Assembly: GCF_002251775.1 (NCBI RefSeq)
Contig: NZ_NOXX01000228.1
Span: 293-34,085 of the forward strand
Source of the DNA: Flavobacterium aurantiibacter
GTDB taxonomy: Bacteria; Bacteroidota; Bacteroidia; Flavobacteriales; Flavobacteriaceae
Length of the DNA: 33,793 nt
Direction: 5' to 3'
The position numbers and the translations under genes were made by a program. The stretch's first letter is position 1. Each line of letters starts with the position of its first letter. The notes under the pieces are model-generated. The model ran no database searches. It saw nothing but the letters and a program-made list of their open reading frames with translations, and was not told the DNA's origin. Shown in pieces: positions 1 to 8,498 of the stretch.

Positions 1-167
1 AGTTGCAATATAGTTTAGGCAATAAATCCGAGAAATCCCGTTTTTTTTAGAGGAACGAGATTTGAATATAACGTTGAAATTATAGAGAATATATGTCGGT
101 TTAAGTATCTTTAAACCACATATTAACGACCCTTTTAAGAAGTATTGATTCCGCTAGAAAAAAACTA

Positions 168-1685
168 ATGAAAGCACTTAAAATTTATTTGTTACTGTTC
201 CCAATTATATGTTTGAGTCAAAGCAAATTTAATTTTGTAAAAGAGAGATTGGTTTTAAAGAAAAAGTATGAATACGTTTATGATTTTCAAAATAATTATG
301 CGGTTTTTAGAACATTTGATAAAAAAATGGGGGTTATCGACAGCACGGGAAATGTCTTTATCCAGCCAACTTTCTCTTTCATTTACAACAGATCTGAACT
401 CAAAAATTTATTTGAAGTAGGAAATAGAGTCAATAGAAAATTCAAAAGAGGGTATATTGATTTAAAGGGAAATATCAGAATTCCAATTGATTACGATAAT
501 GTTTATTATCACCAAGAAGGACTCATAGGTGTTTCAAAAGCCGGAAAACACGGTGTTTTAGATACGCTAAATAACCTTGTTTTACCACTCAAGTACGACT
601 ATCTGTTTTTCGATGGAAATTTGATCATTGCCGAAACGGGTGGTGCTAAAAGCCTATATAACTATCAAGGAAAACAAATTACTGATTTACAATTTTTAAA
701 AATCTCTAGGTTTAAAGATGGTAAAGCAATAGTTACGGATGCTAATAAATCAAATTTTATTATTGATAATCAAGCAAATATTGTTCTAAAGCCCATTAAA
801 GACTGTGCTTTTGAAGCTATTCTGAAAGATGACTTATTTCTGATAAAAGATAATTTAAGTGCAAAATTTGGGGTTGTTACTGTAAAAGCACAGTTTTTAA
901 TTCCAGTAAAATTCGACAAACTAGAACAAACGGAAGATGTTTTCATAGCGACCAGAGATGGTAAAAAAGGAATCATCTCCCGCACAGATTCCGTAATAAA
1001 GCCATTTATATACGATCACATTTACCCTTCTTTTCGTGAAAAATTCTCTATCGACGGAGATAACAAAAAGAGTTCCCACTACACTGTTGTCAAAGATAAT
1101 TTATGCGGAATAGTTGACCTTCATTTAGAACAAGATGTACTACCAATGCGTTATAAATGGATATCCACAGCATTAAATTCTTACTACATTGTGGTAAATA
1201 CTGAAGATAAAAACGGGTTATTCCTTGTGAATGGAGAAAAATTATTGGATGAAGATTATCAATTTTTTAATGTTTTCGAAAATTCCATTTTTGCAACAAA
1301 GAATAAAAGGCCAATTATAGTAAAACTAGATGGTCAGAAATTCGAAGAACTAGAAATACTTGCCGATGATTTGGTTGCATTTACTGAAACGCCTCATTTT
1401 GTCACAAATGCTAATCAAATATTTTCCGCAAATGGGAAGTTTGGCATTGTGAATTATCAAAATAAGATAGTAGTTCCCTGTGAATACGATTTTATCGAAA
1501 ACATTTATCTCAGCAATGAATTTATCGTCAAAAAGGGCAAAAAATTTGGAATAGTAAACTCAGAAAATAAAGTTCTTCTTGAAATAGAATATGATGCGTT
1601 TGTAATTAAAAAAGAAGTCATTGAATTTAGAAAGCAAAAATTAAAAAAATACTATGAAGTAAAACAAGGGCTTTTCAATAATTAG
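168..1685 (+). CDS. Exported WG-repeat protein
   Basis: A 505-residue protein starting with a probable signal peptide (residues 1-18: MKALK, a hydrophobic stretch, then CLSQ), so probably exported. The rest is built from about ten degenerate WG-type repeats of roughly 40-50 residues, each with a 'G-(I/V)-(V/I)-(D/N)' strand, a 'G/N-K/N-x-(I/V)' turn and a 'P-x-x-Y/F-D' strand. Clear copies lie near residues 55-75, 95-113, 129-146, 235-255, 266-285, 426-445 and 463-481. WG repeats are common in Bacteroidota; their molecular function is poorly defined and no catalytic domain is visible. The gene is AT-rich and stands alone. A weak -7-like TATCTTTA lies at 106-113, too little to call a promoter. 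Exact role unknown. Confidence 0.85.
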   Translation: MKALKIYLLLFPIICLSQSKFNFVKERLVLKKKYEYVYDFQNNYAVFRTFDKKMGVIDSTGNVFIQPTFSFIYNRSELKNLFEVGNRVNRKFKRGYIDLKGNIRIPIDYDNVYYHQEGLIGVSKAGKHGVLDTLNNLVLPLKYDYLFFDGNLIIAETGGAKSLYNYQGKQITDLQFLKISRFKDGKAIVTDANKSNFIIDNQANIVLKPIKDCAFEAILKDDLFLIKDNLSAKFGVVTVKAQFLIPVKFDKLEQTEDVFIATRDGKKGIISRTDSVIKPFIYDHIYPSFREKFSIDGDNKKSSHYTVVKDNLCGIVDLHLEQDVLPMRYKWISTALNSYYIVVNTEDKNGLFLVNGEKLLDEDYQFFNVFENSIFATKNKRPIIVKLDGQKFEELEILADDLVAFTETPHFVTNANQIFSANGKFGIVNYQNKIVVPCEYDFIENIYLSNEFIVKKGKKFGIVNSENKVLLEIEYDAFVIKKEVIEFRKQKLKKYYEVKQGLFNN

Positions 1686-1827
1686 TAAGTTGAGAACTGC
1701 AAGTAGCAAAGTCGAAATTCTAACATCTTTTTTGATGGTTTCGCTCTTAGCTTCAATAAAACTGTCCGAAAAATTCACTAACCACCAACAATTTCCCCTC
1801 TCGTTTTAATTATCGCGCATAGGTTTA

Positions 1828-1835
1828 TACCTTTG
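1828..1835 (+). promoter_or_regulatory. Bacteroidota -7 box of pruA
   Basis: TACCTTTG matches the Bacteroidota consensus TAnnTTTG exactly. It lies about 50 nt before the pruA start. No clear TTG -33 element is seen at the usual distance (TTT at 1804-1806 at best). Confidence 0.5.
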
Positions 1836-1885
1836 TATTTCATTTTACGAAAACGTTTTCAAAAACCTAAATACCACAACACCTC

Positions 1886-3514
1886 ATGTTAAAAGGATTT
1901 TTCTCTGTGCCTACTCCGGTAAACGAACCGGTAAAGTCGTATAAACCCGGTAGTCCGGAAAAAGAAGCTGTATTGCAAGCGTACGAAACCCTGTGGAACA
2001 ACCCGATAGATGTGCCTTTGTACATTGGAAGCCAACGCATTAAAACAGGAACTACACGAAAAATGACCGCTCCGCACGATCATCAGCATGTAGTGGGAAC
2101 CTATCATTTGGCAGAGAGATCGCACGTTGAGGCAGCAATCGATGCGGCATTACACGCAAAAGCTCAATGGGAAAATTTAGCTTGGGAACAACGCGCTGCC
2201 ATCTTTTTGAAAGCAGCCGAGCTAATCGCGGGTCCGTATCGTGCAAAAATCAATGCGGCGACCATGATTGCGCAATCGAAAAACATTTTTCAAGCGGAAA
2301 TTGATGCCGCCTGCGAGTTAATCGACTTTTTACGTTACAACGTGGCATTTATGACGCAGATTTACGCCGACCAGCCAAAATCGGATTCGGGTGTTTGGAA
2401 CCGTGTTGAATACCGCCCTTTAGAAGGATTTGTTTATGCCATTACACCTTTTAACTTTACGGCCATTGCAGCAAATTTGCCTGCGAGCGCTGCGTTAATG
2501 GGAAATACCGTGGTTTGGAAACCGAGCGACAGTCAGGTTTTCTCAGCCAAAGTAATTCTCGACGTATTTCAAGAAGCGGGCGTTCCCGACGGTGTCATTA
2601 ACGTGGTGTTTGGCGATGCGCAAATGATTAGCGAAACTATTTTTAATCACGCTGATTTTGCCGGTGTTCACTTTACCGGATCTACGCACGTTTTCAAAGA
2701 TATCTGGAACACCATTGGAACAAATATTTACAAATACAAAACATATCCGCGCATTGTAGGCGAAACCGGTGGAAAAGATTTTATCGTTGCACACCCGTCG
2801 GCTAACGTAAAACAAGTTGTTGCGGGAATTATTCGCGGTGCGTTCGAATTTCAAGGACAAAAATGTTCGGCGGCCTCGCGGGCATATTTACCTAAAAGTT
2901 TGTGGCCAGCTATTAACGATTTGCTCGGAAAAGAATTGGCCACTTTAAAAATGGGATCGCCGCAAGATTTTAGCAACTTTATAACTGCCGTTATTCACGA
3001 AGGTTCGTTTGATAAATTAGTAAGCTACATCGAAAAAGCACGTACAGCAACAGATGCCGAGATTATTTACGGAGGAACGTACGACAAATCGGTTGGGTAT
3101 TTTATTGCGCCAACGGTAATTTTAACAACAAATCCCAAGTACGAGACGATGGAAACCGAACTTTTTGGTCCGGTGATAACCTTGTATTTGTACGACGACG
3201 CCGAATGGAATAACATGTTGCACCTAGTGGATACAACCAGCGAATACGCGCTAACGGGAGCTATTTTTAGCAGCGATCGTTATGCTATTGCAGAAGCAAC
3301 AACCGCTTTGAAAAACTCGGCTGGAAACTTTTACATTAACGATAAGCCAACAGGTGCCGTGGTGGGTATGCAGCCGTTTGGTGGCGCACGTGCTTCGGGA
3401 ACAAACGACAAAGCCGGATCGGCGATGAACTTGTTGCGTTGGGTTTCGGCGCGCACCATCAAAGAAACTTTTGTAACGCCGGAAGATTACCGCTATCCGT
3501 TTTTAGGCGAATAG
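1886..3514 (+). CDS. pruA: L-glutamate gamma-semialdehyde (1-pyrroline-5-carboxylate) dehydrogenase
   Basis: A 542-residue aldehyde dehydrogenase that oxidises glutamate-gamma-semialdehyde (in equilibrium with pyrroline-5-carboxylate) to glutamate with NAD+, the second step of proline breakdown, in the cytoplasm. Visible landmarks are the cofactor-site segments PFNF (188-191) and WKPS (211-214), the general base E293 in VGETGGKDF, the catalytic thiol C327 in FQGQKCSAAS, and a C-terminal PFGG segment. The length fits the stand-alone PruA clade (about 540), not the bifunctional PutA. It has its own -7 box and is followed by an imperfect hairpin with a T tract, so it is probably a single-gene transcript. 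No proline dehydrogenase gene is adjacent. Confidence 0.97.
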   Translation: MLKGFFSVPTPVNEPVKSYKPGSPEKEAVLQAYETLWNNPIDVPLYIGSQRIKTGTTRKMTAPHDHQHVVGTYHLAERSHVEAAIDAALHAKAQWENLAWEQRAAIFLKAAELIAGPYRAKINAATMIAQSKNIFQAEIDAACELIDFLRYNVAFMTQIYADQPKSDSGVWNRVEYRPLEGFVYAITPFNFTAIAANLPASAALMGNTVVWKPSDSQVFSAKVILDVFQEAGVPDGVINVVFGDAQMISETIFNHADFAGVHFTGSTHVFKDIWNTIGTNIYKYKTYPRIVGETGGKDFIVAHPSANVKQVVAGIIRGAFEFQGQKCSAASRAYLPKSLWPAINDLLGKELATLKMGSPQDFSNFITAVIHEGSFDKLVSYIEKARTATDAEIIYGGTYDKSVGYFIAPTVILTTNPKYETMETELFGPVITLYLYDDAEWNNMLHLVDTTSEYALTGAIFSSDRYAIAEATTALKNSAGNFYINDKPTGAVVGMQPFGGARASGTNDKAGSAMNLLRWVSARTIKETFVTPEDYRYPFLGE

Positions 3515-3542
3515 ATTTTGTAGAAATAATAACTAAAAAATG

Positions 3543-3580
3543 AAGGGGCTAAATGTCAAACATTAGCGCCTTTTCTTTTT
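3543..3580 (+). terminator. Rho-independent terminator of pruA
   Basis: AAGGGGCTAAATG and CATTAGCGCCTTTT pair across a TCAAA loop with one bulge and one mismatch, followed by TTTTCTTTTT. It sits 29 nt after the pruA stop and separates pruA from the defence operon. Confidence 0.7.
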
Positions 3581-3603
3581 AATATTGAACTTTTTTCAGA
3601 TAA

Positions 3604-3635
3604 TTGAGGTAATTGCAACTACAAGTGCTAATTTG
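3604..3635 (+). promoter_or_regulatory. Candidate promoter of the defence operon
   Basis: TTG at 3604-3606 and TAATTTG at 3629-3635 are 22 nt apart, and the -7-like box lies 23 nt before the helicase ATG. The -7 box is one base short of TAnnTTTG, so this is only the best candidate in the 78-nt gap after the pruA terminator. Confidence 0.3.
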
Positions 3636-3658
3636 CATTTATTTTCATTTTATCTCAG

Positions 3659-6502
3659 ATGAATCCTTATCAGGTTAAATACATCGCTTACGAGCTGACA
3701 AAGCGTTTTCCCTCTGGGAGCAATGAAAAGTTTAATATTGCGTTAATGGACGCTCAAGTTGACTTGAATCCACATCAAGTGGAATCGGCTTTATTTGCTT
3801 TTAAATCTCCATTGTCAAAAGGTGCTATATTGGCAGACGAAGTTGGATTAGGTAAAACCATTGAAGCAGGTATTTTACTTTCTCAACTGTGGGCTGAAAG
3901 AAGAAAGAAGCTCTTAATTATTTGCCCAGCAAACCTAAGAAAACAATGGAGCCAAGAATTATATGATAAGTTCTTTTTGGACTCCATCATTCTTGAAAAC
4001 AAGAACTTCAATGAGTTTGTAAAATCGGGCAAGCGAAACCCGTTTGACCAAAATAAAATTATCATTTGTTCATATCAGTTTGCAAGAGCAAAGGCAGACT
4101 TAATGCAATTAATTTCCTGGGATTTGGCAGTTGTTGACGAAGCACACCGTTTACGCAATGTTTACAAGCTGACCAACAAAATCGGAAACGCAATTAAAGA
4201 AGCCTTATCACATTCAAGAAAAGCGTTATTAACTGCTACCCCTTTGCAAAACTCACTACTTGAATTATACGGGCTTGTAAGCATTATTGATGAACACACT
4301 TTTGGCGATATCAAAAGTTTCAGAAGTCAATTTTTAAGAACAGTTGAAGGAGAAAATTATCAGGACTTACGAGACCGTTTGAAATCGGTTTGCATCCGCA
4401 ATCTTCGCAGACAAGTTCAGGAATACATTCGTTACACCAACCGAATTCCACTTACTATAAAGTTTGAGCCATCGGATGATGAACAGAAACTCTATGAAGC
4501 AGTAAGTGATTATCTGCAAAAGGAGTTGTTGTATGCTTTGCCTGCCAGTCAAAGGCATTTAATGACTTTGATTCTCAGAAAACTTTTGGCTTCATCTTCC
4601 TTTGCGATTGCAGGAACATTGAATAGCCTGATTAAGAAATTACATCAGGTTATTAAAGACCACCAAAAAGTGAGTGTGATTGATGAAGTTTCAGAAGACT
4701 ATGAACTGTTTGAAGAACAAGCCGAAGAATGGGAAGAGGATGAACAGACAGATGATAATTCTTTGACCGAGGCAGATATTGATGCTATAAAACTTGAGAT
4801 TACTGAATTAGAAAAATTTAGAGATTTAGCAGAATCCATTAAGCATAACGCTAAGGGAGAAAAACTATTGACCGCTTTGAAAGAAGGCTTTTCTAAAATG
4901 GATAAACATGCCAACAAGAAAGCCATCATCTTCACAGAATCTACCCGAACGCAGAATTACCTTTTCAATTTGCTGAGTGAGCAATATCCCAACAAGATTG
5001 TTTTGTTTAACGGCTCAAATAATGATGAAACTTCTAATAAGGTTTACAAAAGTTGGTTGGCGACTAACAAAGGAACTGATAAAGTAACCGGTTCTCCAAC
5101 GGCTGATAAAAGAGCTGCATTGGTAGAGTATTTCAGAAATGACGCCACCATTATGATTGCAACCGAAGCAGCAGCCGAAGGTATCAATTTGCAATTCTGT
5201 TCTTTGCTTATCAATTACGACTTGCCTTGGAATCCACAACGCATTGAACAGCGTATTGGTCGTTGCCATCGTTACGGTCAAAAATATGATGTAGTGGTAG
5301 TGAACTTCCTGAATGTGAAAAATGCTGCCGACATCCGGGTATTTCAATTATTGGATGAAAAATTCAAATTGTTCAGTGGTGTATTTGGGGCAAGTGATGA
5401 TGTGTTGGGTAGTATTGAATCGGGAGTTGATTTTGAAAAACGTATTGCTGAAATCTATCAGAAATATAGAACGGAACAGGAAATCATTGAACAGTTTGAT
5501 TTACTTCAAAAAGAATTAGACGAGCAAATCAACAGTAAAATGCTCTCTACAAGAGAAACACTTTTGGCAAATTTTGATGATGAAGTGTTGGATAAATTGA
5601 AAATCCGTTTGTCTGAAAGCAGAGAATACATCAATAAATATGAACAATGGCTTTGGGCTGTTACCAAGTTTGAATTGAACGGTGCTGCGACTTTCAATGA
5701 TAAAAATCTAAGTTTCAAACTCAAAAAGCAACCTTATTCAGAAGCAACTTTCCCCACAGAATCTTTCAAATTGGGTAAACCAAATACCGAAGCCCATGTG
5801 TATCGCATGGGGCATCCATTGGCACAAACTGTTTTAGAAAAAGCTAAAGAAAAAGAATTACCTGTAACAACACTCAACTTTGACTTAACAGGTTATGAAG
5901 GAAATGTTTCAATACTCGAAGAACTGAAAGGAAAACAAGGCTGGCTGAGTGCTTTGGCTGTAAGTGTGGACTCTTTTGAATCATCTGACTATGTAGTTGC
6001 ATTTGGCCAAACAGACGATGGCAAACCATTGAGTGAGGAACAAGCCAAAAGGTTACTCACTTTGCCTGTTAAACAAGCCAATGGAAACGCAACAAGCATT
6101 GATGAAAAACTAGTTGCAAAACAAACTGAAAGTCATTTAGATGCTTTATTGAAATCTATTTCAGAAAGGGACAACAACTACTTGAAATTTGAAACAGAGA
6201 AACTCACCAAATGGGCTGAGGACAGAATGAATGCTGCTGAATTAGCCATTAAGGAGACTAAGGCTAAAATAAAAGAGTTAAACCGTGAGGTACAGAAAAC
6301 CACTGACCCGATGGCTCAATTGAAACTGCAACAACAATTACAGGAAGAATCAAGGAAACAGAAAAAACAAAGGCAGGAAATTTTTATCGTGGAAGATGAA
6401 ATTGCAGAAATGAGAGATAAAATGATAGCTGATATACAAAAGCGAATGAAACAAGCGATTAACAAAACACATTTGTTTACCATAAATTGGCAACTAATTT
6501 AA
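3659..6502 (+). CDS. SNF2-type DEAD/DEAH helicase of defence operon
   Basis: A 947-residue SF2 helicase or translocase. Lobe 1 has motif I DEVGLGKT (60-67), motif II DEAH (160-163) and motif III TATPLQN. Lobe 2 ends in motif VI QRIGRCHRYGQ (531-541), typical of the SNF2/RapA-like group. An acidic insert (about 345-370) lies between the lobes. The C-terminal third is charged and probably coiled-coil (about 830-935). Related 'helicase-related' proteins accompany type III-like Mod/Res pairs and DISARM (DrmD). It is first in the operon, 9 nt before the ATPase gene. An ATP-driven DNA translocase that helps recognise or process unmodified DNA is a reasonable inference. There is no nuclease motif that I can see. 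Confidence 0.88.
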   Translation: MNPYQVKYIAYELTKRFPSGSNEKFNIALMDAQVDLNPHQVESALFAFKSPLSKGAILADEVGLGKTIEAGILLSQLWAERRKKLLIICPANLRKQWSQELYDKFFLDSIILENKNFNEFVKSGKRNPFDQNKIIICSYQFARAKADLMQLISWDLAVVDEAHRLRNVYKLTNKIGNAIKEALSHSRKALLTATPLQNSLLELYGLVSIIDEHTFGDIKSFRSQFLRTVEGENYQDLRDRLKSVCIRNLRRQVQEYIRYTNRIPLTIKFEPSDDEQKLYEAVSDYLQKELLYALPASQRHLMTLILRKLLASSSFAIAGTLNSLIKKLHQVIKDHQKVSVIDEVSEDYELFEEQAEEWEEDEQTDDNSLTEADIDAIKLEITELEKFRDLAESIKHNAKGEKLLTALKEGFSKMDKHANKKAIIFTESTRTQNYLFNLLSEQYPNKIVLFNGSNNDETSNKVYKSWLATNKGTDKVTGSPTADKRAALVEYFRNDATIMIATEAAAEGINLQFCSLLINYDLPWNPQRIEQRIGRCHRYGQKYDVVVVNFLNVKNAADIRVFQLLDEKFKLFSGVFGASDDVLGSIESGVDFEKRIAEIYQKYRTEQEIIEQFDLLQKELDEQINSKMLSTRETLLANFDDEVLDKLKIRLSESREYINKYEQWLWAVTKFELNGAATFNDKNLSFKLKKQPYSEATFPTESFKLGKPNTEAHVYRMGHPLAQTVLEKAKEKELPVTTLNFDLTGYEGNVSILEELKGKQGWLSALAVSVDSFESSDYVVAFGQTDDGKPLSEEQAKRLLTLPVKQANGNATSIDEKLVAKQTESHLDALLKSISERDNNYLKFETEKLTKWAEDRMNAAELAIKETKAKIKELNREVQKTTDPMAQLKLQQQLQEESRKQKKQRQEIFIVEDEIAEMRDKMIADIQKRMKQAINKTHLFTINWQLI

Positions 6503-6511
6503 ATTCAACAC

Positions 6512-7804
6512 ATGAGAATAGATAAAATACAAATAGAAAATTTCAAAAACTTTGAAAAGCTCGAAGTTGAATTTGAAAAGGGGGTGAACTTATTTGTTGG
6601 TTCAAATGGGAGTGGTAAGACATCCATTCTTGAAGCAATCAATGTATCACTTGGTGGATTTTTTAGTTTGCAAGAACAGAAGATGCAAAGGATGATTGAT
6701 ATTTCTGAGGCTCGTATGGTTCTGGTAAATGGTGAATTAACTACAATGCCTAAAACATCTATTACTGCTTTCTCTGAATTAATTGATAAATCATGGACAA
6801 GAAACTTCAATTCAAAGACAAAAAATAATGATGTTAAATTCGTTAAACCAGCAGGCGAATACGGCAGCAAAATTTTAGATGGCTTCTACAAAACCAATCA
6901 TGATGTTGCGCCACTAATAGCATACTATTCAACTCAACGACTTTTTAAAGATGCTAGTCAATCGGCTAAACAAAAATATGACCCTTTGGCCGGCAGAAGA
7001 AATGGGTATTTACAATGTTTGAAAGACAATGCCATTAAAGGTACTTTATTAGAATGGTTAGGCAATGCTGTAACCAGCAGGGCTACGAAGCAAATCAAAG
7101 GTGTTGAACTCATTGATTTAGTCCTTGAAAACGTTGATCAAGCCATTACCAAAACACTTGTCTATTTCCTCGAAGACTTAAAAAAAGAGGAAATAAAAAT
7201 ATACCAAGAGCCAGATTTTGATTTTGATGTATTTCTGCAACTTAAGCCCAATTTTGCTTTACCGATAAACTATTACTCCGATGGTTTCAGAAACCTTATT
7301 TATTTGATTATTGATATTATCTGGAGAGCATCACAGTTAAATCCATGGTTAACCCTTGAAGAATTGTCTGAGAAGCAGTTTGGTTGCGTAACGATTGATG
7401 AAATTGACTTGCACCTACATCCTAAATGGCAAGCAAAGACAATTGGCATATTACAAGACTTGTTGCCGAATGTACAGTTTTTTATTACTACGCATAGTCC
7501 AACGGTTGTTGCTAATTTTGAAAAGGGCTCTTTGTATATTATTAATGAAAATAAAATTCTAAAGCAGAATACAACTTATTTCGGTAAAGAAATAAATGCT
7601 GTTTTAAGGAATATATTAGGAGCAAATGATCGACATGTACCAACACAAGAAAAAATTGATAAGCTTCTAAATCTAATTGATTCCGACCCAAAAAACCAGA
7701 TAATTCAAACACTTTTAGATGAACTAGAGCAACAAATAGGGTTAGATGACCCTGATATGCAAAAGGCAATTTCATTGTGGGAACTTTCTAAATATGAAGA
7801 CTAA
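6512..7804 (+). CDS. ptuA: PtuA-like AAA/ABC-type ATPase (Septu)
   Basis: A 430-residue RecF/SMC-like ATPase of the AAA_15/AAA_21 type. It opens with the typical 'I-x-I-x-N-F-K' strand, then Walker A GSNGSGKTS (30-38), an ABC-signature-like YSDGFRN segment (about residue 255), Walker B VTIDEID with D296-E297, and an H-loop TTHSP with H328. In Septu, PtuA is the ATPase sensor that binds and controls the HNH nuclease PtuB; the same pair is the effector of retron Ec78-type systems. The stop overlaps the next start as TAATG (shared base 7804), so translation is coupled to the HNH gene. Assignment rests on the pair; an ATPase alone of this kind would be ambiguous. Confidence 0.82.
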   Translation: MRIDKIQIENFKNFEKLEVEFEKGVNLFVGSNGSGKTSILEAINVSLGGFFSLQEQKMQRMIDISEARMVLVNGELTTMPKTSITAFSELIDKSWTRNFNSKTKNNDVKFVKPAGEYGSKILDGFYKTNHDVAPLIAYYSTQRLFKDASQSAKQKYDPLAGRRNGYLQCLKDNAIKGTLLEWLGNAVTSRATKQIKGVELIDLVLENVDQAITKTLVYFLEDLKKEEIKIYQEPDFDFDVFLQLKPNFALPINYYSDGFRNLIYLIIDIIWRASQLNPWLTLEELSEKQFGCVTIDEIDLHLHPKWQAKTIGILQDLLPNVQFFITTHSPTVVANFEKGSLYIINENKILKQNTTYFGKEINAVLRNILGANDRHVPTQEKIDKLLNLIDSDPKNQIIQTLLDELEQQIGLDDPDMQKAISLWELSKYED

Positions 7805-8487
7805 TGCAATACATAAAAAAACAAAATACTGAACCTGCTGACTGGAACAATTGGTTTACAGTTCCGCCAAATAGAAGAAGCTATGATTATGGTGCTGATG
7901 ACAGGTCATTACCTGATTTGCGACTAGCCAAATCTTTTTTAATTAATGAACAACACAGTTTATGTGCTTATTGTCAACAAAAAATTACTTTGGAAAATGC
8001 TTCCATTGAGCATGTAACACCTAAAGAACATAATAAAGAACTATCAACAAATTATTTCAATCTGGTGGCTGTTTGCAAAAAACAGCAAGTCCTAGACCCT
8101 TTGACAGGAAATCTTCATTGCGATAGTACCAGAGGAAGTGAATTATTACCTCCATTAATATTTTACTCAAATGCTCAATCAACTGATCAAAATCTAAACA
8201 AATATTTCAGTGCCTACAGCACAAGGGAAGTTGTCCCTAAGCATAGGTTAGATATGAATACAAAGAATCAGGTTGAAGCATTTATTAGCCAATTGAATTT
8301 AAATCATTCGATTATCAAAAACAAAAGAGCAAAGGATGTTCTAACTGGAATTTCGATAGCAGCTAATTCAGTGGCAGATAAACAAAGATATTGGCGAGCA
8401 CAGTACACACGAATTCTATTGGATTTAGGACATCCTTTCAGAGAATATCTTTTAGTGTATATCGGTCCAAAAATTGGATTGAATTAA
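7804..8487 (+). CDS. ptuB: PtuB-like HNH endonuclease (Septu)
   Basis: A 227-residue HNH nuclease of the TIGR02646/PtuB type. The fold is marked by a zinc-binding CAYC (C54, C57), the catalytic IEHVTPK strand (E69, H70), NYFNLVAVC (N83, N86, C91) and LHCDSTRG (H105, C106). This spacing is that of the nuclease partner of PtuA in Septu and of retron-associated HNH proteins. The start overlaps the ptuA-like stop by one base. The stop is 11 nt before the methyltransferase gene. No reverse transcriptase or msr/msd structure is nearby, so this is not a retron effector here. It is expected to cut DNA (or, in some relatives, other nucleic acid) when released by its ATPase. Confidence 0.85.
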   Translation: MQYIKKQNTEPADWNNWFTVPPNRRSYDYGADDRSLPDLRLAKSFLINEQHSLCAYCQQKITLENASIEHVTPKEHNKELSTNYFNLVAVCKKQQVLDPLTGNLHCDSTRGSELLPPLIFYSNAQSTDQNLNKYFSAYSTREVVPKHRLDMNTKNQVEAFISQLNLNHSIIKNKRAKDVLTGISIAANSVADKQRYWRAQYTRILLDLGHPFREYLLVYIGPKIGLN

Positions 8488-8498
8488 AGAAATTAAAA

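Noticed and set aside
6512..8487. Retron with PtuAB effector
   Set aside because: No reverse transcriptase gene and no msr/msd-like inverted structure lie near the pair.
8391..8498. Longer reading of mod from an in-frame ATG at 8391
   Set aside because: These 36 codons lie inside the end of the HNH gene and read as its out-of-frame shadow. The ATG at 8499 begins a typical MTNYDKL start just after the HNH stop.
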